Shown here: positions 51,470 to 59,440 of the stretch, piece by piece
Position numbering within the stretch: the stretch's first letter is position 1
Layout of the letters: each line of letters starts with the position of its first letter
NCBI RefSeq assembly: GCF_024609215.1
Contig: NZ_JANIPD030000040.1
Span: 1-64,000 of the forward strand
DNA from: Curtanaerobium respiraculi
GTDB lineage: Bacteria; Actinomycetota; Coriobacteriia; Coriobacteriales; Eggerthellaceae
Length of the DNA stretch: 64,000 bases
Reading direction: 5' to 3'
Program-made: the position numbers and the translations under genes
The notes under the pieces: generated by a model
Told to the model about the DNA's origin: nothing
Seen by the model: only the letters and a program-made list of their open reading frames with translations
Database searches by the model: none

Positions 51470-51603
51470 AGGTGCCTCCGATTCCCCTCTTCTCCTCCTT
51501 GCCCCCGAGACGCAACCAACTGCGAGACGAGGGGTGCTGACTTTTCAATAAGGCGCTTGCAATACACGCCTTCAATCGCGCAAAGGGATGACCCGCATCA
51601 CAT

Positions 51604-51646
51604 AAAGAACTTCTTCTCGGTACAGTGCCCTGTTCTTTGAAGAAGT
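51604..51646. promoter_or_regulatory. Composite palindrome in the hydrogenlyase leader
   Basis: AAAGAAC (51604-51610) with GTTCTTT (51632-51638), and ACTTCTTC (51609-51616) with GAAGAAGT (51639-51646), make two overlapping inverted repeats. They lie about 20-60 nt downstream of the predicted transcription start. They could be an operator or a leader RNA hairpin controlling the operon. Confidence 0.5.
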
Positions 51647-51673
51647 GGGAAGCACACAATTCCTACATTTGGA

Positions 51674-51701
51674 ATTATAGCTTCATGGCCATTGGAGTCA
51701 A
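51674..51701 (-). promoter_or_regulatory. Promoter of the formate hydrogenlyase operon
   Basis: On the minus strand TTGACT (51701-51696) and TATAAT (51679-51674) are separated by 16 nt. Transcription should begin near 51667. It matches a housekeeping-sigma promoter closely. E. coli uses sigma54 and FhlA for these genes, but no sigma54-type element is seen here. Confidence 0.7.
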
Positions 51702-52036
51702 GCTAACTGTTCTCGATTTTCTAAAATTATTTCTATTTATGCAGGTGAAAAGCCATTTTTTATTATTTAGGCCATTTTTATCGAATCGGCTTTATTTTTA
51801 GGTATGTGTACCAATCGCAATACATAAATACAAGATTTCTGTGATTTTCAGCATATATGAATGTATAACGGTCATGATACGAAATAGGTACTTGACCACG
51901 TGTTTCCCGTTTTATTCAGCAGAAAGCGGGATAATCCGATGCCGAATCGGGGGCTCTTCGGCATATCCCGGAGCACGCGTGCCCGGATTTGGCTGTAAAC
52001 GGGTTCGATCGGCGCGGCAACGACCGCATGCCTCTC
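51702..52036. other. AT-rich upstream region, no gene seen
   Basis: The part up to about 51915 is distinctly AT-rich compared with the flanks and contains no supported gene. It may hold activator sites for the hydrogenlyase promoter or reflect curved upstream DNA. The GC-rich remainder belongs to the 3' side of a degraded gene. Confidence 0.4.
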
Positions 52037-52485
52037 CTATGCGAACGCCGGGTCGGCGAAACGCTCGCGGCGCGCACCGTGCAGCAGGCGCCAATGGAGC
52101 GCTCGGCGGGCCTCCATCTGCGTATCGGCGAGGGGCCGCTGACGCTTGCCGAAGCTCTTCTTGATGCCTTCCATGATGCCGTTGAACGCATCGTAGTCGC
52201 CCAGCTGCTCGAGGGTGAGCCCCATGGGGGAAGGCCGAGCAGTTGGTGCACGTCGCGCTTGCGGGCGTCGTGTGCCATATTCCGGGACGGTGCCGACGGC
52301 TCCCAGTACAGGTCGGGGACGATCGCGGCACCCCATGACGCGCCGCGCTTCGCCTTTGAGGGGGTGGGGCGGTTCAGCCCGGTGGCGGGAATCGCGAAAC
52401 CGCCGCGGAAGCGGGGCATGGCGGCCATGAGGGCGATCTGGCTTTCCTTGGGCGATCGCGAGCTCGCGACGAGCCAGGGGGCCAC
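52037..52485 (-). pseudogene. Frameshifted orphan gene
   Basis: Two minus-strand frames join into one plausible protein. The first ends ...MAHDARKRDVHQLLGLPPWG and the second runs GLTLEQLGDYDAFNGIMEGI, then KKSFGKRQRPLADTQMEARR, to ADPAFA. Both have strong GC-type codon bias. They would join with one extra G in the GGGG run near 52226. It is either a real single-base frameshift or a sequencing error. The family is not recognised. The overlapping plus-strand frame is a shadow. Confidence 0.4.
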
Positions 52486-52535
52486 GTGTCGGGCGCGAAT
52501 CGGAGGAGGGCGGACTGGGCACGCATCGAATCGCG

Positions 52536-53621
52536 TTAGGCGAGGGCGATGCAGTCGTAGCGGATGGCCTTGCCGGCAAGGGAATAGCTGGGCTTGACGC
52601 CGGCAAGGTGGGGGCCTTTGGGAGGCCGCTTGATCACGACTTTGCGCGGATGAGCGGCGAGAGCCGCTTCAAGCAGGTCTTCGGCGTCCGCGCAGGGCAG
52701 CTCCAGCAGATGCAGCAGCTGGAACTTCTTCTTGACCGCCGCGCTCTTGCTGCGCTTGGGGAACATCGGGTCGAGCAGGACGACGTCGGGTCGGTATCCG
52801 AGGTTGCGCAGGGCGGGGATGCTGTCTGCCCCATGCAACGTCATGCGGGCGACGATCGGGGCGAGCTCATCCGACTCGCGTGCCCGTTCGAGCGCGTTTG
52901 CAAACAACGCGAATATGGCCGGGTTGCTCTCATAGAGGTCGACGTCGAAGCCGGCTGCGGCCAGAAGCAGCGCATCGCTTCCCAGGCCCGCCGTCGCATC
53001 CACCGCTCGGGGGTATGCGGTGCCGGTCTTCGCGGCCTTCACCAGCAGCTCGGAATTCAGCCGCGCCGGACTCAGGCGGGGAAGGAGGTCGGCGAAATCG
53101 GGGCGCAGCTCCATCCCGTCGGCTGCGAGCGCCAGGCCGGATCGGTCGAACCGCAGCACGATATCGGACGCTCGCACATCAGACGCTTCGATTGCCACGC
53201 GGGCATCGAGTTTCTCCGCCAATGCGGCGGCACGGTCGCGGTACTCAGGTTCGGTGGCGTGCACGCACATTGCACGGTTACCGGGAGGGGCGGAAGAAAA
53301 TGTGCTAAGGGGTTCGTGCTCGGTGGATTGCGGGCGCGGTGCTCTCCGCAGGGGATCCCTCGTCGGCGCGCAAGCTGCCTGCTTTGCCGCGGTGGCAGAT
53401 GGAAGAGGGGAACCGGATTGAGCCATGCGGTCGGAGGCGGGGAAGGACTCCGCTGCGACGGAGGATCGAGGAGGTGGGTCGCAACGATGATGCGCCCTTC
53501 GGCGCGCTTCCGACTCCGTTGCGGCGGGGGTTTGCGACGAGGGGTCGGAATGCCCAGGCTCCGATGGGCTGCCCATCGAGCAGGACTTGCCCGCCGCACC
53601 ATGCGCAAACGTTCGACCCAT
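52536..53621 (-). CDS. rsmJ: 16S rRNA m2G1516 methyltransferase (RsmJ) with N-terminal extension
   Basis: 361 aa from ATG 53621, which has GAGGAGG just upstream. Residues ~118-361 are a full-length RsmJ (DUF548): NSELLVKAAKTG, the SAM-binding VDATAGLGSDALLLAAAG, then VVLLDPMFPKRSKSAAVKKK. It methylates a guanine in 16S rRNA. The first ~117 residues are low-complexity and Ser/Pro/Ala-rich, absent from usual members. An internal ATG at 53270 would give a normal 244-aa protein but has no Shine-Dalgarno sequence. Confidence 0.8.
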   Translation of the reverse strand: MGRTFAHGAAGKSCSMGSPSEPGHSDPSSQTPAATESEARRRAHHRCDPPPRSSVAAESFPASDRMAQSGSPLPSATAAKQAACAPTRDPLRRAPRPQSTEHEPLSTFSSAPPGNRAMCVHATEPEYRDRAAALAEKLDARVAIEASDVRASDIVLRFDRSGLALAADGMELRPDFADLLPRLSPARLNSELLVKAAKTGTAYPRAVDATAGLGSDALLLAAAGFDVDLYESNPAIFALFANALERARESDELAPIVARMTLHGADSIPALRNLGYRPDVVLLDPMFPKRSKSAAVKKKFQLLHLLELPCADAEDLLEAALAAHPRKVVIKRPPKGPHLAGVKPSYSLAGKAIRYDCIALA

Positions 53622-53943
53622 GCTTCCTCCTCAGGCTGTTTAGGAACTCCTATCAATCCGTTCGAGCATGCACCGTATAGTATCTATATGTTTCTTGAAA
53701 CGCTATATGCCGTATGGACAGAAGTCTCAGAGGGAGTTTCGAGACAGCCCCCCCTCATAGCTTCCGCTTTCCTTCCAAGAATACACCGCTTTTTGTGGGG
53801 ACGGAGCTTTCCCCGGCGGATGCAGGGTATGAGCAGTATCCTGAAAGCCGTGCGTTCGATCCAAGTGGGTAGGATTCGAATGCGCGTACTACCACAAAGA
53901 GCTGGCTAACCAGCACGTCCGACTGCGCACGAGGGAGCGGAGC
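53622..53943. other. Intergenic region before malic enzyme
   Basis: It contains AT-rich stretches near 53670-53715 that could hold divergent promoters, and a small GCTGG/CCAGC stem at 53901-53914. A TTCGAATCC-like motif at 53871-53882 recalls a tRNA T loop but no cloverleaf forms. No gene is supported. Confidence 0.4.
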
Positions 53944-55128
53944 ATGGCAGAGAAGAAGGATTATGGCGCGCTTGCGCTGAAGATGGTCGAAGCGCATCGC
54001 GGTAAGATCGAGGTGACGAGCAAGGTGAAGGTGGAGACCCGCGAGGATCTTTCCACCGCATACACCCCGGGCGTGGCAGAACCTTGCCGTCGAATTGCCG
54101 CGAACCCGCATGATGTATATCGATACACATCGAAGAGCCATACGGTGGCGGTCGTGACCGATGGCACTGCAGTGCTGGGGCTGGGCGATATCGGACCTGC
54201 GGCCGCCCTACCGGTCATGGAGGGCAAATCCGTGCTGTTCAAGCAGTTCGGCGGCGTGGATGCGTTCCCCATCTGCCTTGATACCAAGGATACGGACGAG
54301 ATCATCGAAACCGTCAAGCGCATCGCGCCCGGTTTCGGCGGCATCAACCTGGAGGACATCTCGGCACCGCGGTGTTTCGAGATCGAGACCCGCTTGCGCG
54401 AGGAGCTTGACATCCCCGTTTTCCACGATGACCAGCACGGCACCGCCATCGTGCTATCCGCCGGGCTGTTGAACGCGCTGCGCGTGGTGGGCAAGAGCCT
54501 TGAATCCGTGCGCATCGTGATCAACGGTGCGGGGTCGGCGGGCATTTCCATCGCGCGGCTGCTGATCGAGCTGGGCGCGCAGAACATCGTGCTGGTCGAT
54601 TTGAAGGGCGCGCTCGCCGAGGGCGAGGGCTGGATGAATCCCGCGCAGGCGGAGATGGCGAAGGCAACCAATCCCGAAGGCGTGCATGGAGCGCTGGCGG
54701 ACGTGCTTGCCGATCGCGACGTCTTCATCGGCGTGTCCGCCCCGGGCATCGTGACGGCGGACATGGTTGCCGCGATGGCGCCGGATGCGATCGTGTTCGC
54801 TATGGCCAACCCCATCCCTGAGATCATGCCCGACCAGGCGAAGGCGGGTGGGGCGCGCGTGGTGGCCACCGGACGATCCGATTTCCCGAACCAGATCAAC
54901 AACGTGCTCGTGTTCCCCGGCGTCTTCCGCGGGGCGCTGGACGTCGAGGCGAGCGATATCACCACGGACATGAAGATCGCCGCCGCGCGTGCGATCGCGG
55001 ATCTCATCTCCCCCGAAGAGCTGTCCAAGGAGTACATCATCCCGGATGCGTTCGACGAGCGCGTGGCCCGGGCCGTGGCTCAGGCCGTGGCCGAATCGGC
55101 GAAAGCGGGAGGCGTGGCACGGGCGTGA
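53944..55128 (+). CDS. NAD(P)-dependent malic enzyme
   Basis: 394 aa, the short bacterial type without the phosphotransacetylase domain of MaeB. It converts malate to pyruvate and CO2. Visible are the STAYTPGVAEPCRRIA entry motif, VVTDGTAVLGLGDIGPAAALPVMEGK, the metal-binding NLEDISAPRCFEIE and PVFHDDQHGTA, and the Rossmann motif INGAGSAGISIARLL. GGGAGCGGAGC precedes the ATG. It is followed directly by palindromic repeats, the first of which includes its stop codon. Confidence 0.92.
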   Translation: MAEKKDYGALALKMVEAHRGKIEVTSKVKVETREDLSTAYTPGVAEPCRRIAANPHDVYRYTSKSHTVAVVTDGTAVLGLGDIGPAAALPVMEGKSVLFKQFGGVDAFPICLDTKDTDEIIETVKRIAPGFGGINLEDISAPRCFEIETRLREELDIPVFHDDQHGTAIVLSAGLLNALRVVGKSLESVRIVINGAGSAGISIARLLIELGAQNIVLVDLKGALAEGEGWMNPAQAEMAKATNPEGVHGALADVLADRDVFIGVSAPGIVTADMVAAMAPDAIVFAMANPIPEIMPDQAKAGGARVVATGRSDFPNQINNVLVFPGVFRGALDVEASDITTDMKIAAARAIADLISPEELSKEYIIPDAFDERVARAVAQAVAESAKAGGVARA

Positions 55129-55288
55129 CAAAGGTCCCTGACAAAGGTCCCGGTGACCTTTGTCACGCCCAGCGCGCTTGGGACGCAGCGCGTCCCATGT
55201 CCGGCTCTTCCATCGGGTAGGTGGTAAAAGTCCAAGACCTCTGCCCCCGTGCGTCGGGCGGGTGACAAAAGTCTCCGGGACCTTTGTC
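55126..55288. repeat. GTGACAAAGGTC palindromic repeats
   Basis: TGACAAAGGTC occurs at 55126-55136 and 55139-55149, and its exact complement GACCTTTGTCA at 55155-55165 makes an 11-bp hairpin with a 5-nt loop. A diverged second palindrome is GACAAAAGTC (55264-55273) with GACCTTTGTC (55279-55288). Both lie between malic enzyme and the convergent GNAT gene and probably act also as terminators. They share the TGACA/TGTCA ends with the repeats at 56.9-57.3 kb. Confidence 0.7.
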
Positions 55289-55305
55289 CGTGTGGGTCGC
55301 TTCCG

Positions 55306-55890
55306 CTATCCGAGCATGTCGGGGGTAAAAGGTAGCAGCGGTGCTTGGTTTTCGGTGCGGTCGGCGATGGACTTCTGCATCCAGACGATGTCGTACCAGC
55401 GGTTGAACTTCAACCCGATGCGGTCGAGGCGGCCCACCCTTTGGTATCCCAGCCTCTCATGGAAGCGGATGCTGTCGTGGGAAAGGTGCTCGGTTTCCTC
55501 TTCGGAATACGAGACGCATGCGAGCATGTTCACCACGCCTTGCGCGCGGCAGCATTCTTCGAGCTTCGTGTACAGCTTCCTTCCCGCTCCGAGCCTTCTG
55601 TGCTCGCGTCGCAGATAGATGGATGTTTCCACGTCCCAATCGTAGCCCCGCCTGGCACGATAGCGCGAAGCATAGGCGTACCCGACCATCTCCGATCCGC
55701 ATTCGGCGACCAGGTACGGGTACATCGCTTGGATGGAGCGGATGCGCTCTTCGAATTCGCCTACCGTGGGAACATGGGTTTCGAACGTCACCGCCGTGTC
55801 GGTCACGTATGGGGTGTAGATATCCAGCAGGTCGGCAGCGTCCTGCGGCGTGGCGATGCGAATGCGGATCTCATCCTGCTTCGATTCCAA
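55306..55890 (-). CDS. GNAT N-acetyltransferase (phosphinothricin acetyltransferase-like)
   Basis: 194 aa. The Pat/Bar-type pattern is clear: RIRIATPQDAADLLDIYTPY, then TAVTFETHVPTVGEFEERI, a WDVETSIYLRREHRRLGAGRKL acetyl-CoA-binding motif, and HERLGYQRVGRL near the end. It transfers acetyl to an amine, and the true substrate is not known. The start is probably TTG 55890 because a perfect AAGGAGG lies 6 nt upstream. An ATG much further upstream would add a poorly conserved leader. Confidence 0.85.
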   Translation of the reverse strand: MESKQDEIRIRIATPQDAADLLDIYTPYVTDTAVTFETHVPTVGEFEERIRSIQAMYPYLVAECGSEMVGYAYASRYRARRGYDWDVETSIYLRREHRRLGAGRKLYTKLEECCRAQGVVNMLACVSYSEEETEHLSHDSIRFHERLGYQRVGRLDRIGLKFNRWYDIVWMQKSIADRTENQAPLLPFTPDMLG

Positions 55891-56151
55891 CGCAATCCTC
55901 CTTTTTCGTTCCGCCGGTTCTCCCGCCGGCATGCCCGCGCCCGTCCGGGGAAAGTTGCCGGGCGGACGATAGGCTGCGCCGCAATGCAGCTTGAACATGC
56001 GGCATGCAGAGAATACCCGCCGAGCCGCGGCATTGTTTCGAAAATCCCGATATTCCGTCTGGTTCGCGATATCTCCCGAATCAGGCGTTTTGCATTCGAT
56101 TCCAATTCAGAGGAATCCCGTGTGGATTTTAAGATGTCGAAGGATTATTAG

Positions 56152-56178
56152 ATTGTACGCAATAAATATGTGTACAAT
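56152..56178. promoter_or_regulatory. Palindromic operator before the nitroreductase gene
   Basis: ATTGTAC (56152-56158) and GTACAAT (56172-56178) form a perfect 7-bp inverted repeat with a 13-nt spacer. The right arm includes TACAAT, a possible -10 box. Size and position suit an HxlR or MarR family redox or electrophile sensor acting as repressor. Confidence 0.5.
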
Positions 56179-56224
56179 GAAATATATCGAACACGTGAAA
56201 AGAGTACAGAATGAAAGGGTTGTC

Positions 56225-56797
56225 ATGGGCATTTCCGATTCGCTGAGCAAGCGCCGTACCATCTACCAAATCAACAAGCAGCTTCCCGTTTCCGAGGGCG
56301 AGATCTTGGCGCAGGTGAGGAAGATCACCGAGCTGGTTCCCGACGCCTTCAACATGAAGAGCGCTCGCGTGGTCGTCGCTCTGGGCGATAAGAGCACCGC
56401 ACTATGGGATGCGATTTACGATGCATTCGAGGGCAAGGTCGCCCGCGAGAAGATCGACGGGTTCGCCGCGGGAGCGGGCACGATCCTCTACTTCATCGAC
56501 ACCGCCGTCGTGAAGGGGATGCAGGAGCAGTTCGCCTTCTATGCGTCCAACTTCCCCATCTGGGCCAACCAGGCGAACGGCATGCTGCAGATCTCCGTCT
56601 GGACTGCGCTTTCCGAGATGGGCATGGGTGCGAACCTCCAGCACTACAACCCCGTCATCGACGAAGCTGTCCGCACGATGTTCGGCCTTCCCGAAAGCTG
56701 GCAGCTGGTCGCCCAGATGCCGTTCGGCGGCGTGGTTGCCCGCCCCGAGGAGAAGCCAGCGGAGGACATCGACGCACGTGTGAAGGTGTTCGCGTAG
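56225..56797 (+). CDS. Nitroreductase family protein
   Basis: 190 aa, FMN-dependent nitroreductase fold. Visible segments are SLSKRRTIYQINKQLP at the N terminus with the phosphate-binding Ser/Arg residues, PDAFNMKSARVVVALG, WANQANGMLQISVWTALSEM and MGANLQHYNPVIDEAV. It resembles the HBN1/YdfN-like group, which reduces nitro compounds or quinones with NAD(P)H. The ATG at 56225 has AAGGG upstream. Further in-frame ATGs upstream are less likely. A palindromic operator and a downstream palindrome frame the gene. Confidence 0.87.
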   Translation: MGISDSLSKRRTIYQINKQLPVSEGEILAQVRKITELVPDAFNMKSARVVVALGDKSTALWDAIYDAFEGKVAREKIDGFAAGAGTILYFIDTAVVKGMQEQFAFYASNFPIWANQANGMLQISVWTALSEMGMGANLQHYNPVIDEAVRTMFGLPESWQLVAQMPFGGVVARPEEKPAEDIDARVKVFA

Positions 56798-56857
56798 TGG
56801 ATGTCCCGCGGCTTGAGCTGCGATGAAGGTTGTCGAAGCGAGGCGGGCCGACGTGCG

Positions 56858-56890
56858 GACGTGACAAGCAACCGCATTGTTTGTCACGTC
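56858..56890. repeat. GTGACA...TGTCAC palindromic repeat, copy A
   Basis: GACGTGACAA (56858-56867) and TTGTCACGTC (56881-56890) form a perfect 10-bp stem. The loop contains CAACCGCATTG, the complement of the AATGCGGTTG core in the other copies. It lies 61 nt after the nitroreductase stop and may end its transcript. Confidence 0.72.
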
Positions 56891-57115
56891 CAATTGCAGT
56901 GCGCATGGCACCGCAGGAGTTTTCCCGCGATTGGAGTAATCGCTGAGGATCAACTACAAGCCGCTTGCCCGCAGTCGCGACGCTTTCTACGATTTCATCG
57001 AGCGAAAGTCTGATGAAAAGGCTTGCCGCGCTGGAAGGAGTGCAGAGCAGGCAGGACATTGTTCAGCCGCGCAAGGGACAGCGACCCTACCAGCCCAAGC
57101 TGAGGGGCGACGCAA
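56891..57115. other. Intergenic region with possible gene debris
   Basis: The plus-strand frame near 56949-57015 reads INYKPLARSRDAFYDFIERK, which looks like a piece of a real protein but has neither start nor domain context. Nothing else is recognised. Confidence 0.25.
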
Positions 57116-57146
57116 GCGTGACAGACAATGCGGTTGCCCGTCACGC
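57116..57146. repeat. GTGACA...GTCAC palindromic repeat, copy B
   Basis: GCGTGAC (57116-57122) and GTCACGC (57140-57146) enclose AGACAATGCGGTTGCCC. It has the same core as the copies at 56858 and 57277. It overlaps the 3' end of a transposase-like remnant. Confidence 0.7.
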
Positions 57147-57218
57147 GTGCATCTCCTCTATCTCGCGGAAAGTATAGCCCGAAGCATATAACTTGACTGC
57201 CTTGCTTTTTGCATCCAT
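57141..57218 (-). pseudogene. Transposase/recombinase HTH remnant
   Basis: A 25-codon frame reads MDAKSKAVKLYASGYTFREI, then EEMHA and stop. This is the opening helix-turn-helix of many transposase OrfA or resolvase-like proteins (xxAVxLYxSGxTxREIxE). The rest of the gene is missing, and the 3' end coincides with palindromic repeat B. It hints that the repeats are linked to a past insertion event. Confidence 0.4.
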
Positions 57219-57276
57219 GCGGACTCCCAACCGGACCTAGATTGGTCCAACTTTTCGTCCGCCCCCCGTGGGAAAA

Positions 57277-57338
57277 GCGTGACAAACAATGCGGTTGCCT
57301 GTCACGATGCGGTTGCCTGTCACGGTTGCCTGCCACGC
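57277..57338. repeat. GTGACA...TGTCAC palindromic repeat, copy C (expanded)
   Basis: GCGTGACA (57277-57284), AAC, then ATGCGGTTGCC and TGTCAC (57300-57305). The unit ATGCGGTTGCCTGTCAC is then repeated in tandem, ending at 57323, followed by GGTTGCCTGCCACGCC. The last part is a diverged third unit. It lies about 110 nt before asnB. Confidence 0.7.
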
Positions 57339-57445
57339 CATGAGGTTTTTGTTGCCGGCGGCGCTTAGGGGCCGTCGCGCCGTACAATTCAATGGCATCT
57401 AAATTACCTGGGGCTTTGCGAAGCCAAGAGGGAAGGGCGGCTTCT

Positions 57446-59395
57446 ATGTGCGGGATTACCGGTTTCTTCGGCGGGCATCGGTCCGACTCGTTCGACGCGG
57501 CTGCCGTCATTCGGAGCATGATGGCCGCGCAAACGCATCGCGGGCCCGACGACGAGGGAACCGCTGCGCTTGCCGCCGAAGGCGGTGCGCTGCGCATCGC
57601 GCTCGACCGGGATATTCCGAATGCCGCCGGCTATCTGGGATTCAATCGCCTGAGCGTGCGCGATGTCTCGCAACGCGGCCATCAGCCGATGGTCAGCCGC
57701 GACGGCAATTCGGCCCTCATCTTCAATGGGGAGATCTACAATGCCGATGAGCTGCGCGAACGCTACCTTGCGGATGTGCCGTTCGAGAGCACGGGCGACA
57801 CCGAGGTGATTCTGCGCTTGTACGAGCGCTTCGACTTCGATCGTACGGTGAGGCTGCTCAACGGCATGTTCGCCATCGCGATCGTCGATGCTTCCACCCG
57901 CACGCTTTTCCTCGCGCGCGATCGCGTGGGAATAAAGCCGCTGTACCTGTTCAGCGACGAATCCACGTTCGCCTTCGCCTCCGAGATGAAATCGATCACC
58001 AACTCGGGGCTGGTGGTTCCGCAGCTCGATATTGCCGCCTACTACGAAACGGTCGTGTTCAGCTTCTGCCATGGCCGCACGCTGGTGAAGGGCGTGCGGG
58101 AGCTACCCCCCGCAACGATCATGGAGGTCTCGCTCGACACCTTTTCCTGCGACGAGCGCACGTACTGGCGCGCGACCGACGTCCTGCTATCCGCTGAGCG
58201 CATCGGGCTGGCGAAGGCGCAGGAGATGCTGCCTCAGGTGCTGCGCGATTGCGTGCGCAGCCAGATGGTGACCGACGTCGCCCTGGGGTGCCAGCTTTCC
58301 GGGGGCGTGGACAGCTCGCTGATCACCTATGAGATGATGCAAAACCGCGCCTCGCTCGACAACGACAACCTGCACCCGGTGGGCATCGGCGTGATCGGGT
58401 CCGACCCGAAGCTTTCCGAGGAAAAATGGATGCGCCACGCCCAACAGGTATCGGGCGTGGAGCTGCGGCTTGTGCAGGTGAGCGACGAGCTTGCCATCGA
58501 TGACTGGCGCGATGCGGTGTGGCACATGGACATGATTCCCGCCATGTCGAGCGAAATCGGCGTGATGGAGCTTGCTCGGAAGGCGCGCGAGCAGCTGACG
58601 GTGCTGCTGTCCGGCGAGGGCGCTGACGAGCTGTTCGCCGGCTACGATCGCATCGTGCGCAACGTCGCGCTGATCACCCAGGCGGACCTGGGCGGGGATG
58701 TGCGCGCTCTCGCCGCCGATCTCAACGTACGCAGCTACGCGGGGAACACCTACGATACGGATATCTCATTCGCCGAGGATCAGCTGCTGTTCAACGGGGA
58801 CGGCATCGATCTCCGGGTGATCGAACGCTGCTGTCCCGGCCTGCGCCGCTACGAGCAGGAGATTCTCGCGCCCCGCTTGGCGAAGATCGCAGACTTGCGC
58901 AAGATGGGCCTGGGGCTATGGGACTTGATGCGCGTGTACGATTTGGAAGTACGCATGCCCGCCCTGCTCATTCGCCAGGACAAGATGACCATGGCCTCCT
59001 CGATCGAGAACCGCGTGCCGTTCCTTGACAACAATATGCTCGAATTCGCCTTCTCGCTTGCGCCGGAGTGCCTTGCTCGCAAGGTGGGCGCTAAGATTCA
59101 AGGGAAATACGTGCTCAAGGAGCATGCGGCGCAGGTGTTCGGCCATAACTTCGCATACCGGCCGAAGATCGGGTTTTCCATGCCGGTGGATCGCTACATC
59201 CGCGCCATCTCCGAGGCGGAATGGTTCGAGCCGCTTCGGATCGATCTCGAGAGCAGCCCGGTGCTCGATGCGAAGGGCGTGGCGAGCCTGCTGGATGGCA
59301 TGCCGCAGATGAAGACGTTCGACGATTCGACGATCCTTTTATGGCGCCTGCTCTCGCTCGGAATATTCCAAGACGAGTTCATCGCGCAGGAGTAG
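57446..59395 (+). CDS. asnB: Asparagine synthetase B (glutamine-hydrolysing)
   Basis: 649 aa. It starts MCGITGFFGG, so after Met removal Cys2 is the class II glutaminase nucleophile. The glutaminase domain continues through THRGPDDEG and IFNGEIYNADEL. The synthetase domain has the ATP pyrophosphatase motif CQLSGGVDSSLITYEM (near residue 280) and LLSGEGADELFAGYDR. It makes asparagine from aspartate, or amidates another acceptor. GGGAAGGG precedes the ATG. A second, incomplete family member lies at the right edge. Confidence 0.9.
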   Translation: MCGITGFFGGHRSDSFDAAAVIRSMMAAQTHRGPDDEGTAALAAEGGALRIALDRDIPNAAGYLGFNRLSVRDVSQRGHQPMVSRDGNSALIFNGEIYNADELRERYLADVPFESTGDTEVILRLYERFDFDRTVRLLNGMFAIAIVDASTRTLFLARDRVGIKPLYLFSDESTFAFASEMKSITNSGLVVPQLDIAAYYETVVFSFCHGRTLVKGVRELPPATIMEVSLDTFSCDERTYWRATDVLLSAERIGLAKAQEMLPQVLRDCVRSQMVTDVALGCQLSGGVDSSLITYEMMQNRASLDNDNLHPVGIGVIGSDPKLSEEKWMRHAQQVSGVELRLVQVSDELAIDDWRDAVWHMDMIPAMSSEIGVMELARKAREQLTVLLSGEGADELFAGYDRIVRNVALITQADLGGDVRALAADLNVRSYAGNTYDTDISFAEDQLLFNGDGIDLRVIERCCPGLRRYEQEILAPRLAKIADLRKMGLGLWDLMRVYDLEVRMPALLIRQDKMTMASSIENRVPFLDNNMLEFAFSLAPECLARKVGAKIQGKYVLKEHAAQVFGHNFAYRPKIGFSMPVDRYIRAISEAEWFEPLRIDLESSPVLDAKGVASLLDGMPQMKTFDDSTILLWRLLSLGIFQDEFIAQE

Positions 59396-59405
59396 GCGTG
59401 CCGTC

Positions 59406-59440
59406 AGCGCGATCATTCCTCATGGGATCGCGCTTATTGC
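59406..59440 (+). terminator. Terminator-like hairpin after asnB
   Basis: AGCGCGATC (59406-59414) and GATCGCGCT (59426-59434) form a perfect 9-bp stem with an 11-nt loop, 10 nt after the asnB stop. It is followed by TATTG, a short and imperfect T tail. Confidence 0.55.

Noticed and set aside
51600-51720. Sigma54 promoter for the hydrogenlyase operon
   Set aside because: A GTGCCC at 51625-51630 is the only resemblance. No paired -12 element at correct spacing exists, and a good -35/-10 promoter is present.
51989-52597. Plus-strand 202-aa open frame
   Set aside because: It has a Gly/Arg/Ala-rich composition and no domain. The minus strand shows better codon bias and a plausible frameshifted protein.
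53850-53914. tRNA gene before malic enzyme
   Set aside because: A TTCGAATCC-like T-loop sequence and a GCTGGTTAGCC-like D-arm sequence are present on the minus strand, but the T stem and acceptor stem do not pair and no anticodon arm forms.
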